DNA of 64,000 nt from Pseudomonas resinovorans NBRC 106553 (lineage in GTDB: Bacteria; Pseudomonadota; Gammaproteobacteria; Pseudomonadales; Pseudomonadaceae): assembly GCF_000412695.1 (NCBI RefSeq), contig NC_021499.1, positions 3,596,001 to 3,660,000 on the forward strand, in the 5' to 3' direction. The notes below the pieces were generated by a model. That model was given only the letters and a program-made list of their open reading frames with translations. It searched no databases and was not told where the DNA came from. Below, one piece after another: positions 1-7,940 of the stretch. Within the stretch, counting starts at the first letter, position 1; every line of letters starts with the position of its first letter. The translations under genes were made by a program, and so were the position numbers.

Positions 1-1183
1 TCTCGCCAATGGACACCAGGGACGAGCCCCAGACGAACAGCACCGCCAGGATCGAACCGGTCCAGATGGCCGCCACCGGGGTGCGGTGGGCCGGCGAGAC
101 CGAGGCCAGCGCCTTGGACGCCGGCAGGCCGCCGTCACGGGCGAAGGCGAAGATCATCCGCGAAACCGAGGTCACCGTGGCCAGGCCGCAGAGAATCTGC
201 GAGATGAAGATGGCCAGGTAGAGCAGCAGCTTGACCGTGGAATTGACCTGGGTGTCCATGGCCCAGAAGAACACGTTCCAGCCCTGGGCGGCGGCCTCCT
301 GCATGCTCGGCAGCATCAGCACGAAGGCGCTCAGCATCAGCCAGCCGAACAGCATCGACCAGACCACCGACATGACCATGCCGCGCGGCACCGAGTGGGC
401 CGCCTGCACGGTCTCTTCCGAGGTGTGGGCCGAGGCGTCGTAGCCAGTGATGGTGTAGATGGGCAGCAGCAGGCCGAGGAGGAAGACCCAGCCGCCGGAT
501 ACTTCCGGCCAGACATTGCCGCCGGCCGCGCCGGAGAAGTTGCCGAAGGTCCACAGTCGGGAGAACTCGAAGCTCGGCGCGGCCAACAGGCAGACGATGG
601 TCAGCGCGATGGACGTGGCGAAGATCAGGTAGCCGGAAAAGTCCGTCAGTTTGGCCGTGAGTCCGATGCCGAAGTGGTTACAGAGCGCCTGGCCACCCGT
701 GAGGATACTGAGGAAGACGATGCGCGTGGTGATGCTGTCCTCCATGCCCAGCATCGGCCCGAAGGCACCGAAGAAGAAGTAGTAGGTGCCGACGTTGATC
801 GCCCCCAGCACCGTCACCAGGCCCAGCAGGTTGAACCAGGCGGTGAGCCAGCCGGTGAAGCGGTTGCCGAGGATCGAACCCCAGTGGTACAGCCCGCCGG
901 CAGTGGGATAGGCCGAGGCGATCTGCGCCATGGCCACGGCGAACACCAGGGACACCAGGCAACCCAGCGGCCAGCCGATGCCGATGGCGGCGCCGCCGGC
1001 TCCCGAGGTGCCCTGGGCCAGCGAGTTGATACCGCCGGAGAGGATGCAGATGATGGAAAAGGAAATGGCGAAGTTGGAGAAGCCGCCCATCCGCCGTGAC
1101 AGCTCCTGGGCATAGCCCATGCTGTGCAACAGCTTGACGTCGTCATCCTGATGCGTGGAGCCGTGCTGGCCTGCAGGATTCAT
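1..1183 (-). CDS. APC-family amino acid/polyamine permease (3' end cut by window edge)
   Basis: This is an inner-membrane secondary transporter of the amino acid-polyamine-organocation superfamily. The reading frame is open from the ATG at 1183 to the window edge, giving 394 residues without the C-terminus. It shows many hydrophobic segments, the first at about residues 36-60 (starting NFAISFSII), and conserved APC phrases such as YPTAGGLYHWG and TITGYDASAHTSEET. An AAGGG ribosome site lies just upstream of the start. It is followed on the other side by a glutamine-synthetase-like ligase transcribed in the same direction, so uptake of an amine or amino acid for gamma-glutamylation is likely. 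The substrate (for example GABA, ethanolamine or a polyamine) cannot be read from the sequence. Confidence 0.85.
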   Translation of the reverse strand, partial: MNPAGQHGSTHQDDDVKLLHSMGYAQELSRRMGGFSNFAISFSIICILSGGINSLAQGTSGAGGAAIGIGWPLGCLVSLVFAVAMAQIASAYPTAGGLYHWGSILGNRFTGWLTAWFNLLGLVTVLGAINVGTYYFFFGAFGPMLGMEDSITTRIVFLSILTGGQALCNHFGIGLTAKLTDFSGYLIFATSIALTIVCLLAAPSFEFSRLWTFGNFSGAAGGNVWPEVSGGWVFLLGLLLPIYTITGYDASAHTSEETVQAAHSVPRGMVMSVVWSMLFGWLMLSAFVLMLPSMQEAAAQGWNVFFWAMDTQVNSTVKLLLYLAIFISQILCGLATVTSVSRMIFAFARDGGLPASKALASVSPAHRTPVAAIWTGSILAVLFVWGSSLVSIGE

Positions 1184-1343
1184 ATCGGTGCCCTTTTTGT
1201 TGGGAATGGCTATGGATTGCTCCATGCGGCGGTTCGGGCACCTTCCCCGCCAGCATTGCGACAGCCTGTCGTACTGCTCCCAACCCCGTACAAACCGGCC
1301 GGCGGACGTGCCCGAACCCGCCGCTGGCCGGACCGCTAAACCT

Positions 1344-2717
1344 TCAGTAACGCTCGAAGCCGCGCTGCAGCTCCCAGTCGGTGATGCGTCGGTCGTACTC
1401 TTTCTGCTCCCACTCGGCGGTGTGCACGTAGTGGTCGACCACCTCGTCGCCGAAAGCGGTGCGCAGCATGGCCGAGCCCTTGAGCGCGGCAGTGGCCTCG
1501 CGCAGGGTCTTGTCCACTTCCGGAAGCTGGTCGTTGGCGTAGGCGTCGCCCTCGAAGGGCGCAGCCAGTTCGAGCTTCTCATCGATGCCCGCCAGGCCCG
1601 CGGCGATCAGCGCGGCGAACGCCAGGTAAGGATTGAGGTCGGCGCCGCCGATGCGGCACTCGATGCGCACCGACTTGCTGCCCTCGGCACAGAGGCGGAA
1701 ACCCGCGGTGCGGTTGTCACGGCTCCACACCGCGCGGGTCGGGGCGAAGGTGCCGGCCTGGAAGCGCTTGTAGGAGTTGATGTAGGGCGCGAGGAAATAG
1801 GTGACCTCACTGGCGTACTTGACCTGACCGGCCACCCAGGCGCGCATGAGCTTGGACATGCCATAGGGGTCCTTGCCGTCGAAGAACAGCGCCTTCTTGC
1901 CCTTCTTGTCCCAGAGCGAGCTGTGGATGTGGCAGCTGGAACCGGCCAGATCGTAGCGCCACTTGGCCATGAAGGTGATGGACTTGCCCTGCAGGTGGGC
2001 GATTTCCTTGCAGGCGTGCTTGATGATGGCGTGGCGGTCGGCCATGGTCAGGGCGTCGGCGTAGCGGACGTTGATCTCTTCCTGGCCCGGGCCCCACTCT
2101 CCTTTCGAGTTCTCCACCGGCACCCCGCAGGCCTGCAGGTGCTTGCGGATGGCGCGCAACACCGGCTCCTCGCGGGTGGTCTGGAGGATGCTGTAGTCCT
2201 CGATGTAGTGCGAGGCGGTCTTCGGATGGCTGTAGTTACGGCGGTGGATGGCGTCGTAGCTTTCGTCGAAGAGGTAGAACTCCAGCTCCGAGGCGAACAT
2301 GCCGGCGTAACCCCGTTCGGCCAGCCGCGCCACCTGCTTCTTGAGGATGGCCCGCGGGCTGTGGGGCAGGTCTTCGCGGTGATGGTGGTCGAGCACATCG
2401 CACAATACCAGGGCGGTGCAGTCCAGCCAGGGCACCCGGCGCAGGGTGGCCATGTCCGGCTTGAGCACGAAGTCGCCGTAGCCCTTGCTCCAGCTCGCCG
2501 CGGCGTAGCCCGGCACCGGCTCCATGTCGATGTCGTCGGCCAGCAGGTAGTTGCAGCAATGGGTTTCCTCATGGGCGCTGTCGATGAAGAACTCGGCCTG
2601 GAAGCGCTTGCCGACCAATCGTCCCTGCATGTCCACCATGCAGGCCAGCACCGTATCGATCTCGCCGCTGGCTACGGCTTTCTTGAGTTCGTCGAAGCTG
2701 AGGAGAGGTGCGCTCAT
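1344..2717 (-). CDS. glutamine synthetase-family gamma-glutamyl ligase (PuuA/PauA-like)
   Basis: This 457-residue protein is a cytosolic ATP-dependent ligase of the GlnA/PuuA family, which joins glutamate to ammonia or, in this branch, to amines such as putrescine. Visible family motifs are SELEFYLF (143-150), GPGQEEIN (209-216), the histidine-containing CHIHSSLW (262-269) and the substrate/nucleotide segment NRTAGFR (335-341). There is no adenylylation-type C-terminus as in housekeeping GlnA. The ATG at 2717 is preferred over the one five codons upstream because AAGGA sits seven bases before it. The neighbouring permease on the same strand suggests the first step of amine catabolism. The exact amine is inferred, not shown. 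Confidence 0.82.
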   Translation of the reverse strand: MSAPLLSFDELKKAVASGEIDTVLACMVDMQGRLVGKRFQAEFFIDSAHEETHCCNYLLADDIDMEPVPGYAAASWSKGYGDFVLKPDMATLRRVPWLDCTALVLCDVLDHHHREDLPHSPRAILKKQVARLAERGYAGMFASELEFYLFDESYDAIHRRNYSHPKTASHYIEDYSILQTTREEPVLRAIRKHLQACGVPVENSKGEWGPGQEEINVRYADALTMADRHAIIKHACKEIAHLQGKSITFMAKWRYDLAGSSCHIHSSLWDKKGKKALFFDGKDPYGMSKLMRAWVAGQVKYASEVTYFLAPYINSYKRFQAGTFAPTRAVWSRDNRTAGFRLCAEGSKSVRIECRIGGADLNPYLAFAALIAAGLAGIDEKLELAAPFEGDAYANDQLPEVDKTLREATAALKGSAMLRTAFGDEVVDHYVHTAEWEQKEYDRRITDWELQRGFERY

Positions 2718-2857
2718 CGGGCGGTCCTTCATTCGGGGGACTGCCGAAAGCTTAGCCCAGCGCCGGAAACTGCAAGGTTTTCCTGCACCAGGGCGGTGCG
2801 AACGGTGGAGATCGGGGAATTTGCGGCATTTTCAGCTTGCACCGAAGTGCTTTACCC

Positions 2858-2953
2858 GTAGGGGCGAATTCATTCGCCAAGCAGGCCGAAGGTCTGCCCT
2901 GCGATCTCGAAGGGGGCAGCTTCGCCGCCCTTGGCGAATGAATTCGCCCCTAT
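2858..2953. repeat. extragenic palindromic repeat, family A, full copy
   Basis: An imperfect palindrome of about 95 bases has outer arms reading GGGGCGAATTCATTCGCC and its mirror GGCGAATGAATTCGCCCC, with an inner GCAGGCC/GGTCTGCC arm. The same unit recurs elsewhere in this window near 5137, 18918, 27481, 27678 and 36994, always between genes. Confidence 0.85.
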
Positions 2954-2985
2954 AACAGAAGCAAAAGCGCCCTGTAGCAGACCCC

Positions 2986-3020
2986 AAAAAAAGCCGGCAG
3001 GCGTGAAGGCGCCTGCCGGC
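2986..3020 (-). terminator. Rho-independent terminator of the feaB operon
   Basis: On the minus strand an 11-bp GC stem (GCCGGCAGGCG with its complement, five-base loop, 2993-3020) is followed by seven T. It lies 17 bases past the feaB stop codon. Confidence 0.85.
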
Positions 3021-3037
3021 AAATCGAGGGTTCTAAC

Positions 3038-4528
3038 TCAGTGGGAGATGCAGACCGACTTCAGCTCGGTGTACGCCTCGATCACTGCGCGGCCGAACTC
3101 GCGGCCCATGCCGGACTGCTTCACGCCACCGAAGGGCATGTTCGGGTCCAGCAGCACGTGGGCGTTGACCCAGACGGTGCCGGCTTCGATGCGCGGAACC
3201 AGGTTCATCGCCTTGTTCAGGTCGTTGGTCCAGAGGCTCGCCGCCAGGCCGTACACGCTGTCGTTGGCCAGCTCGATCATGGCGTCTTCATCGGTGAAGG
3301 GGATCACCGAGAGCACCGGGCCGAAGACCTCTTCGCGGGACACGGTCATCTCGTGGTTCACATCCGCCAGCACGGTGGGCTGGACGAAGAAGCCCTTGCC
3401 TTCCAGGCGCTCGCCGCCGGCCACCACACGGGCGCCTTCCTCGCGGGCCAGGTCGATGTGCTTGAGCACGTTCTGCTGCTGCTTGAAGGACACCAGCGGG
3501 TTGATCGCCGCTTCCTGGTCCATGCCCGGGCCGATGGGCAGGCCCTTCACCGCAGCGGCCAGGCCCTCGACGAACTGTTCGTAGATGGACTGGTGCACGT
3601 AGAAGCGCGAGGCCGCGGCACAGACCTGGCCGTTGTTCAGCAGGCCGCCGAGCAGCGCGCCCTGCACCGCCTTCTCCACGTCGGCGTCTGCCAGCAGGAT
3701 CATCGGGTTCTTGCCGCCCAGCTCCAGGGCGAAGCGGGTCATGTTCTCCATGCAGGCCACGCCGACGCTCTTGCCCACGGCGGTGGAGCCGGTGAAGGAC
3801 ACCTTGCTCACCAGCGGGTGGGAGGCGAGGGCGTTGCCCACGGTGCTGCCGCCGCCGGTGACGACGTTGAACACGCCGGCCGGGATGCCCGCCTCGAAGG
3901 CCAGCTCGGCCAGGCGCAGGGCGGTCAGCGGGGTTTCGCTGGCAGGCTTGATGACCACGGTGCAGCCGGTGGCGAGCGCCGGCATGGCTTTCCAGGTGGT
4001 GATCATCAGCGGGAAGTTCCACGGCACGATGCCGGCCACCACGCCTACCGGCTCACGGCGGGCGAAGGCGGTGAAGCGCGAGCCCGGCGGGATCGGGATC
4101 GACACATCCATGGTGGTGCCTTCGATCTTGGTGGCCCAACCGGCCATGTAGCGCATGAACTCGACGGTGGCGCCGACATCCAGCATGCGCGACATGTTGA
4201 TGGACTTGCCCTGGCTCAGGGTTTCCAGCTGGGCCAGTTCTTCGGCGTTCTCTTCAACCAGGGCGGCGAAGCGCAGCAGAATGCGCTCGCGGTCGGCCGG
4301 GCGCAGGCCGGACCAGACGCGGGACTTGAAGGCCGCGTGGGCGGACTGCACCGCGCGGTCCAGGTACTCCAGCGGCACGTCCGGCACCTGGGCGATGGCT
4401 TCGCCGGTGGCCGGGTTCAGTACAGGGGTGGTCGGACCTTCGGGCAGCACCCACTGGCCATCGATGAAGCAGCCGTGGCGACGCTCCAGGAATGCCGCCA
4501 CCTGCGGCAGGATTTCAACCTTGCTCAT
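3038..4528 (-). CDS. feaB: phenylacetaldehyde dehydrogenase
   Basis: This cytosolic NAD-dependent aldehyde dehydrogenase has 496 residues, close to E. coli FeaB/PadA (499), and oxidises phenylacetaldehyde to phenylacetate. It shows the family cofactor segment PWNFPL (169-174), Lys194 in VVIKPASETP, general base Glu269 in ELGGKN and catalytic Cys303 in GQVCAA. The N-terminus (QVAAFLERRHGCFIDG) and C-terminus (PFGGVKQSGMGREFG, then ELKSVCISH) resemble FeaB rather than betaine-aldehyde dehydrogenases. It lies downstream of a cytochrome c gene and near feaR on the same strand, and about 2.5 kb from the phenylacetate cluster, which would consume its product. Other arylaldehydes are possible substrates. 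Confidence 0.85.
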   Translation of the reverse strand: MSKVEILPQVAAFLERRHGCFIDGQWVLPEGPTTPVLNPATGEAIAQVPDVPLEYLDRAVQSAHAAFKSRVWSGLRPADRERILLRFAALVEENAEELAQLETLSQGKSINMSRMLDVGATVEFMRYMAGWATKIEGTTMDVSIPIPPGSRFTAFARREPVGVVAGIVPWNFPLMITTWKAMPALATGCTVVIKPASETPLTALRLAELAFEAGIPAGVFNVVTGGGSTVGNALASHPLVSKVSFTGSTAVGKSVGVACMENMTRFALELGGKNPMILLADADVEKAVQGALLGGLLNNGQVCAAASRFYVHQSIYEQFVEGLAAAVKGLPIGPGMDQEAAINPLVSFKQQQNVLKHIDLAREEGARVVAGGERLEGKGFFVQPTVLADVNHEMTVSREEVFGPVLSVIPFTDEDAMIELANDSVYGLAASLWTNDLNKAMNLVPRIEAGTVWVNAHVLLDPNMPFGGVKQSGMGREFGRAVIEAYTELKSVCISH

Positions 4529-4572
4529 TGTCTGTCCTCTTCATTCGTTGGCCGGGCAGCCGCCCGGCGCCG

Positions 4573-4965
4573 TTATTTCTGTGCGCTCAGGAAGCAGCCG
4601 ACCGCGCGACGGCCGTCAGCGTCGGCCATACCGACATAGGGCATGTAGGTGCCGGCGACAAAGGACTGGGGCTGGGTGATGAACTGCTCCAGGCTGTCCA
4701 GCTGCCATTCAACGCCCTTGGTCTTCATCGCCTGGGAGTAGCTGAAACCGGCGAGGCTGCCGGACTTGCGGCCGTACAGGCCGTGCAGGTTGGGGCCCAT
4801 CATGGTGGGGCCGTCGGCCTTGGCCGAATGGCACACGCCGCAGTCGGTGGCGAACAGCGCCTCGCCCTTCTGCACCTGTTCCGGTGCGCAATCGGCCGCC
4901 AGTGCGGCCTGGCTGGTCAGCAGGGTCAGCAACAGCGCCATGCCGGTCTTTCGTACGTGCAGCAT
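4573..4965 (-). CDS. small periplasmic class I cytochrome c
   Basis: This 130-residue protein has a signal peptide (hydrophobic residues 9-23, cleavage probably after ALA) and one haem site CGVCH at 42-46. A likely axial methionine is in GTYMPY near residue 108. Cys26 and Cys124 could form a disulfide. The start at 4965 is chosen because GAGGTG lies five bases upstream; an in-frame ATG seven codons earlier has no such site. It precedes feaB by about 45 bases on the same strand and follows two FeaR-type boxes, so it is probably the first gene of a FeaR-controlled operon. Its electron donor, perhaps an amine dehydrogenase encoded elsewhere, is not in this window. Confidence 0.8.
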   Translation of the reverse strand: MLHVRKTGMALLLTLLTSQAALAADCAPEQVQKGEALFATDCGVCHSAKADGPTMMGPNLHGLYGRKSGSLAGFSYSQAMKTKGVEWQLDSLEQFITQPQSFVAGTYMPYVGMADADGRRAVGCFLSAQK

Positions 4966-5067
4966 CTCATCACCTCGATCAATCACGGGGCCGCTTCATG
5001 CAGTCGCGATGGCGCGAAAGGAAGCTGAGCCGATGTCCGGATTCTCTGCGCTGACGGGGATCGAGGT

Positions 5068-5104
5068 TTTTTTATCTGTGCCAGTCGTATTGGCAGGGCT
5101 GCCA
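5068..5104 (-). promoter_or_regulatory. pair of FeaR-type (AraC-family) binding sites
   Basis: On the minus strand TGGCA occurs twice with a 21-bp period. The promoter-proximal copy fits TGNCA-N8-AAA exactly and the distal copy fits with one difference (AAT). I recall TGNCA-N8-AAA as the E. coli FeaR consensus. The sites lie about 105-140 bases before the cytochrome c start codon. Confidence 0.6.
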
Positions 5105-5136
5105 GACCGGACGTGTGAAAGACGGGCGGGTGACCA

Positions 5137-5281
5137 GCAGGAGCGAATTCATTCGCGATGCAGGCCGCCGGCCTGCCAGGGGAACCTCAGGGGCGGCCGC
5201 GCCGCCCTTCGCGGTTGAAACCGCTCCTACACCCTCGTAGGAGCGAATTCATTCGCGAAAGCAGGCCGCAGGCCTGCCCCG
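5137..5281. repeat. extragenic palindromic repeats, family A, one full and one half copy
   Basis: A full palindromic unit (5137-5231) begins GGAGCGAATTCATTCGCGA and ends in CCGCTCCTAC. It is followed at once by a half unit (5236-5281) that stops at the GCCTGCCC inner arm, just before the feaR stop codon. Confidence 0.8.
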
Positions 5282-5286
5282 GGCAA

Positions 5287-6207
5287 TCAGCCCTGGCTGT
5301 ACTGCTTGCGGTACTCGCTGGGGGAGACGCCGAAACGCGCCTTGAAGGCGGTGGAGAAGTAGCTGGAATCGGTGAAGCCCCAGGCGTAGCCAAGGGCGGA
5401 GAGCTTCTGCTCGCCGGTGGCGTGGCGCAGGCTCTCGGCGCAGAAGTCCAGGCGGCGGTTCTTGATGTACTGGGCCACCACCAGGCCTTTCTTGGCGAAC
5501 ATGCGGTAGAGGCCGCGCACCGATACACCCACTTCGCGGGCGATAGTCTCCGGGCAGAGTTCCTCGGCGCAGAGATTCTCGTCGATGAAGCGCAGGGTCT
5601 TGCGGAACAGCCGCTCATGGGCGTCCAGCTCCGCTTCCGCGCCGCCCAGGGCCGGGCGCAGCAGGCTCACCAGCGCCTCCAGGGTCGCCTCGCTCTCGGG
5701 CATGCTGAGGCCGGCCTGGAGGGTGGAATCGAGGATCAGCCGGTTGGCCAGCACCGCCACCGGCGAGCTCGCCGGAATGCGTTGGGCGCAGCGCACGCCG
5801 GAAAAACGCAGGCTCTGCTCCACCAGATGACGCGGCACGATCAACGAGAGCTGGCGGGAGTTCTCGTGATAGACGAAGTCGCTGGGCAGGGTGGAGTCGA
5901 TCAGGGTGATGTCACCCTGGCACAGCTCGATGCTGTTGCCGGCCTGCTCCATGCCGGCACGGCCGGCCAGCTGGAACGCCAGGTAGAAGTGCTTGCCGTC
6001 GCTCTGCGCCACCTCCCGCGGGGTGCGGAACAGGCGCGCCTGGGCCACGTCCACGAAGCTCAGCTTGATGGCGCCGGCCTTGTGTTCGCGAATGGCCCCG
6101 GAGAACTCCGAGCCCAGCAGCTTGGCGCCGAAGCGCCCGCAAACCTGGTTGATACCTTGCAGCCACTCGTCGAAGTGGTCCGCTCTCATCGCTTGTGCAG
6201 TCGTCAT
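5287..6207 (-). CDS. feaR: AraC-family transcriptional activator FeaR
   Basis: This 306-residue regulator matches E. coli FeaR in length (301) and layout: an N-terminal AraC-ligand-binding-like domain (about 20-190) and a C-terminal double helix-turn-helix (about 205-303). The latter contains TIAREVGVSVRGLYRMF and the AraC signature around GYAWGFTDSSYFSTAFKARFGVSPSEYR. FeaR activates phenylethylamine/phenylacetaldehyde oxidation genes in response to the aldehyde. It lies upstream of the cytochrome c-feaB pair on the same strand. The first ATG is used; another lies six codons in. It could respond to a related arylamine instead. Confidence 0.82.
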   Translation of the reverse strand: MTTAQAMRADHFDEWLQGINQVCGRFGAKLLGSEFSGAIREHKAGAIKLSFVDVAQARLFRTPREVAQSDGKHFYLAFQLAGRAGMEQAGNSIELCQGDITLIDSTLPSDFVYHENSRQLSLIVPRHLVEQSLRFSGVRCAQRIPASSPVAVLANRLILDSTLQAGLSMPESEATLEALVSLLRPALGGAEAELDAHERLFRKTLRFIDENLCAEELCPETIAREVGVSVRGLYRMFAKKGLVVAQYIKNRRLDFCAESLRHATGEQKLSALGYAWGFTDSSYFSTAFKARFGVSPSEYRKQYSQG

Positions 6208-6280
6208 GGCTTTCTCAGCCTCACGCTAGGCGTTGTTCTTGTTATCCGGCCAGGCCGGGGTACCTCGTCCGTGATCACTA

Positions 6281-6294
6281 CCCCACGGGTGGGG
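6281..6294. other. short perfect palindrome between paaX and feaR
   Basis: The 14 bases CCCCACGGGTGGGG form a six-base inverted repeat around GG, six bases beyond the paaX stop codon and about 75 bases upstream of the feaR start. No T-run follows, so a terminator is unlikely; an operator is possible but unsupported. Confidence 0.3.
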
Positions 6295-6299
6295 CTGTC

Positions 6300-7223
6300 T
6301 TACTTCAGTCCACCGAATCGCTGATAGAAATTCTCGCCGGCATCGGGCAACGGACCATCCGCGGTTTCCAGCGCCGCGTTGAGCCATTCCTCTGCCTTGG
6401 CATAGATGAGTCGGTAGATATTGCGACACAGCTGGCGCGCCGCGCGACCTTCCCAATCCCCCGGCAGCAGCTCGTCGGGCAGTTGCGGATCACGCAGCAG
6501 CAATTTGCGGTATTCGTGGATGAGCAAGGTTCGGGCCAGGAAGCAGTCGGCCGGCTGCAGGTTCTCCTGCTCGCGCAGCGCCTGCCAGAGCGGCCGGAAC
6601 AGCTTGATGAACTCGCTGTAGTGCTCGCCCAGTTCGTCGATGTGCCAGCTCTCGCGAACCTGCATGCGCAGCGCCTTGGAGGCCAGCACGTCCTGGGAAC
6701 CGGTCTCGAAGACGATGCTGTCTTCCAGGGCATCCAGTTCCTGCAGGGTGGCGGTCACGTCCGCGCGCTCGCATCGGGGGTTGGCCAGCACCGTCGGCGA
6801 AATTGCACCAAAACCTTGCCATTCCAGCTCTTCGCGCACTTGTTTGCGCTTGTCCTGGGGCAGCTGGGAAAGCACCACCAGGCACCAGGAGCCGTCCCAG
6901 GCCGGGACGCTGGAGCTGTAGACCCGCTTGAAGGCCTTCTCGAACCGCCGCCGACCGGTGCCGGTCAGGCTGTAGTAGCTGCGACGCCCGACTTTCTCGG
7001 CGCTCAGCCAGCCTTCCTTGGTGAGGCGGAAGATGGACGTGCGGATCAGCCGTTCGTTGATGCCCATGGGCTCGAGCAACTGGATGAGACTGCCCAGCCA
7101 GACGGTGCCGCCATGGGGCTCGATGGCATCACCATAGAGGGTGATGATCAGCGAGCTGGCGCGAATGGGCGTCTGCTGTTGGAAGCGGGTGACGAGTTGG
7201 TCCAGGGGCACGAGCGAAGTCAT
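6300..7223 (-). CDS. paaX: phenylacetate-operon transcriptional repressor PaaX
   Basis: This 307-residue protein matches the PaaX family in length and in its opening residues (MTSLVPLDQLVTRFQQQ). PaaX represses paa genes and is released by phenylacetyl-CoA. The N-terminal winged-helix region spans about 10-90 and includes RTSIFRLTKEGWLSA and YYSLTGTGRRRFEKA. The central and C-terminal PaaX-type domains follow, with LLIHEYRKLLLRDPQLPDELLPG conserved near residue 255. The start at 7223 follows the family pattern; an ATG two codons upstream is equally possible and no strong ribosome site separates them. It is the last gene of a leftward paaN-paaY-paaX group. Confidence 0.92.
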   Translation of the reverse strand: MTSLVPLDQLVTRFQQQTPIRASSLIITLYGDAIEPHGGTVWLGSLIQLLEPMGINERLIRTSIFRLTKEGWLSAEKVGRRSYYSLTGTGRRRFEKAFKRVYSSSVPAWDGSWCLVVLSQLPQDKRKQVREELEWQGFGAISPTVLANPRCERADVTATLQELDALEDSIVFETGSQDVLASKALRMQVRESWHIDELGEHYSEFIKLFRPLWQALREQENLQPADCFLARTLLIHEYRKLLLRDPQLPDELLPGDWEGRAARQLCRNIYRLIYAKAEEWLNAALETADGPLPDAGENFYQRFGGLK

Positions 7224-7314
7224 GGGCATACGGGAAACAAAAAGGATGCCGAATATACCCGCAGGCGGATCGGCATGACCATCGGGGCGCAACCCCGCTG
7301 TGCGAAGACCGCAC

Positions 7315-7914
7315 TCATTGCGACGAACTGCCTTTGGGGCGCAGGCCACGGTCGGCGATACGCCGCCGGTCGGATTCCACCTCGGCCAGGGGCTCGCAGG
7401 CCACCAGGCTTTCCAGGCAGCGCTGGGCCAGCAGCTGGTATTCGCGAGTGCCGGCCTGCTTCCAGGCCACTTCCTGGTCGCTGAGCTGGCGCTTGACCTG
7501 GGCCGGCGCACCCATCACCAGGGATTGCGGATCGCAGCTGAAGCCGGCCTTGACGAAAGCGGTGGCGGAAACGAAGGAGCGCGCGCCGATCCGCGCGCCG
7601 TCCATCACCACCGCGTTCATCCCCACCAGGACGTCTTCGCCGATGTGGCAGCCATGGAGCACGGCGCCATGGCCGATATGGCCATTGCGCTCCACCACCG
7701 TGTCGCTGTCGGGGAAGCCGTGCATCACGCAGGTGTCCTGGATATTGGCGCCCTCCTCCAGGACGATCCGGCCGAAGTCGCCGCGCAGGCTAGCCAGCGG
7801 GCCGACGTAGCAACCCGGGCCGATGATCACGTCACCGATCAGCACCGCAGTGGGGTGTACGTAGGCGGTGGGGTGCACCACCGGGGTCAGGCCGTCGAGG
7901 CTGTAGCAGGTCAT
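7315..7914 (-). CDS. paaY: PaaY hexapeptide-repeat thioesterase
   Basis: This 199-residue protein is a left-handed beta-helix, gamma-carbonic-anhydrase-like enzyme of the PaaY family. PaaY hydrolyses dead-end CoA thioesters such as ring-1,2-epoxyphenylacetyl-CoA derivatives, protecting the phenylacetate pathway. Hexapeptide repeats run from about residue 10 to 150 (for example [16 protein letters not shown]). Metal-ligand histidines lie in CVMHGFPD and [13 protein letters not shown] good ribosome site (AAGGA, eight bases away) precedes the ATG. It lies between paaN and paaX on the same strand, with only 26 bases to paaN, so the three are probably co-transcribed. Confidence 0.9.
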   Translation of the reverse strand: MTCYSLDGLTPVVHPTAYVHPTAVLIGDVIIGPGCYVGPLASLRGDFGRIVLEEGANIQDTCVMHGFPDSDTVVERNGHIGHGAVLHGCHIGEDVLVGMNAVVMDGARIGARSFVSATAFVKAGFSCDPQSLVMGAPAQVKRQLSDQEVAWKQAGTREYQLLAQRCLESLVACEPLAEVESDRRRIADRGLRPKGSSSQ

Positions 7915-7940
7915 CGCGGGGTTCCTTCTTCTTATAAGGC

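Noticed and set aside
5137..5281. Tandem palindromes considered as a CRISPR array
   Set aside because: Copies are about 95 bp, differ in length, have no regular unique spacers and recur singly elsewhere; no cas gene is present.
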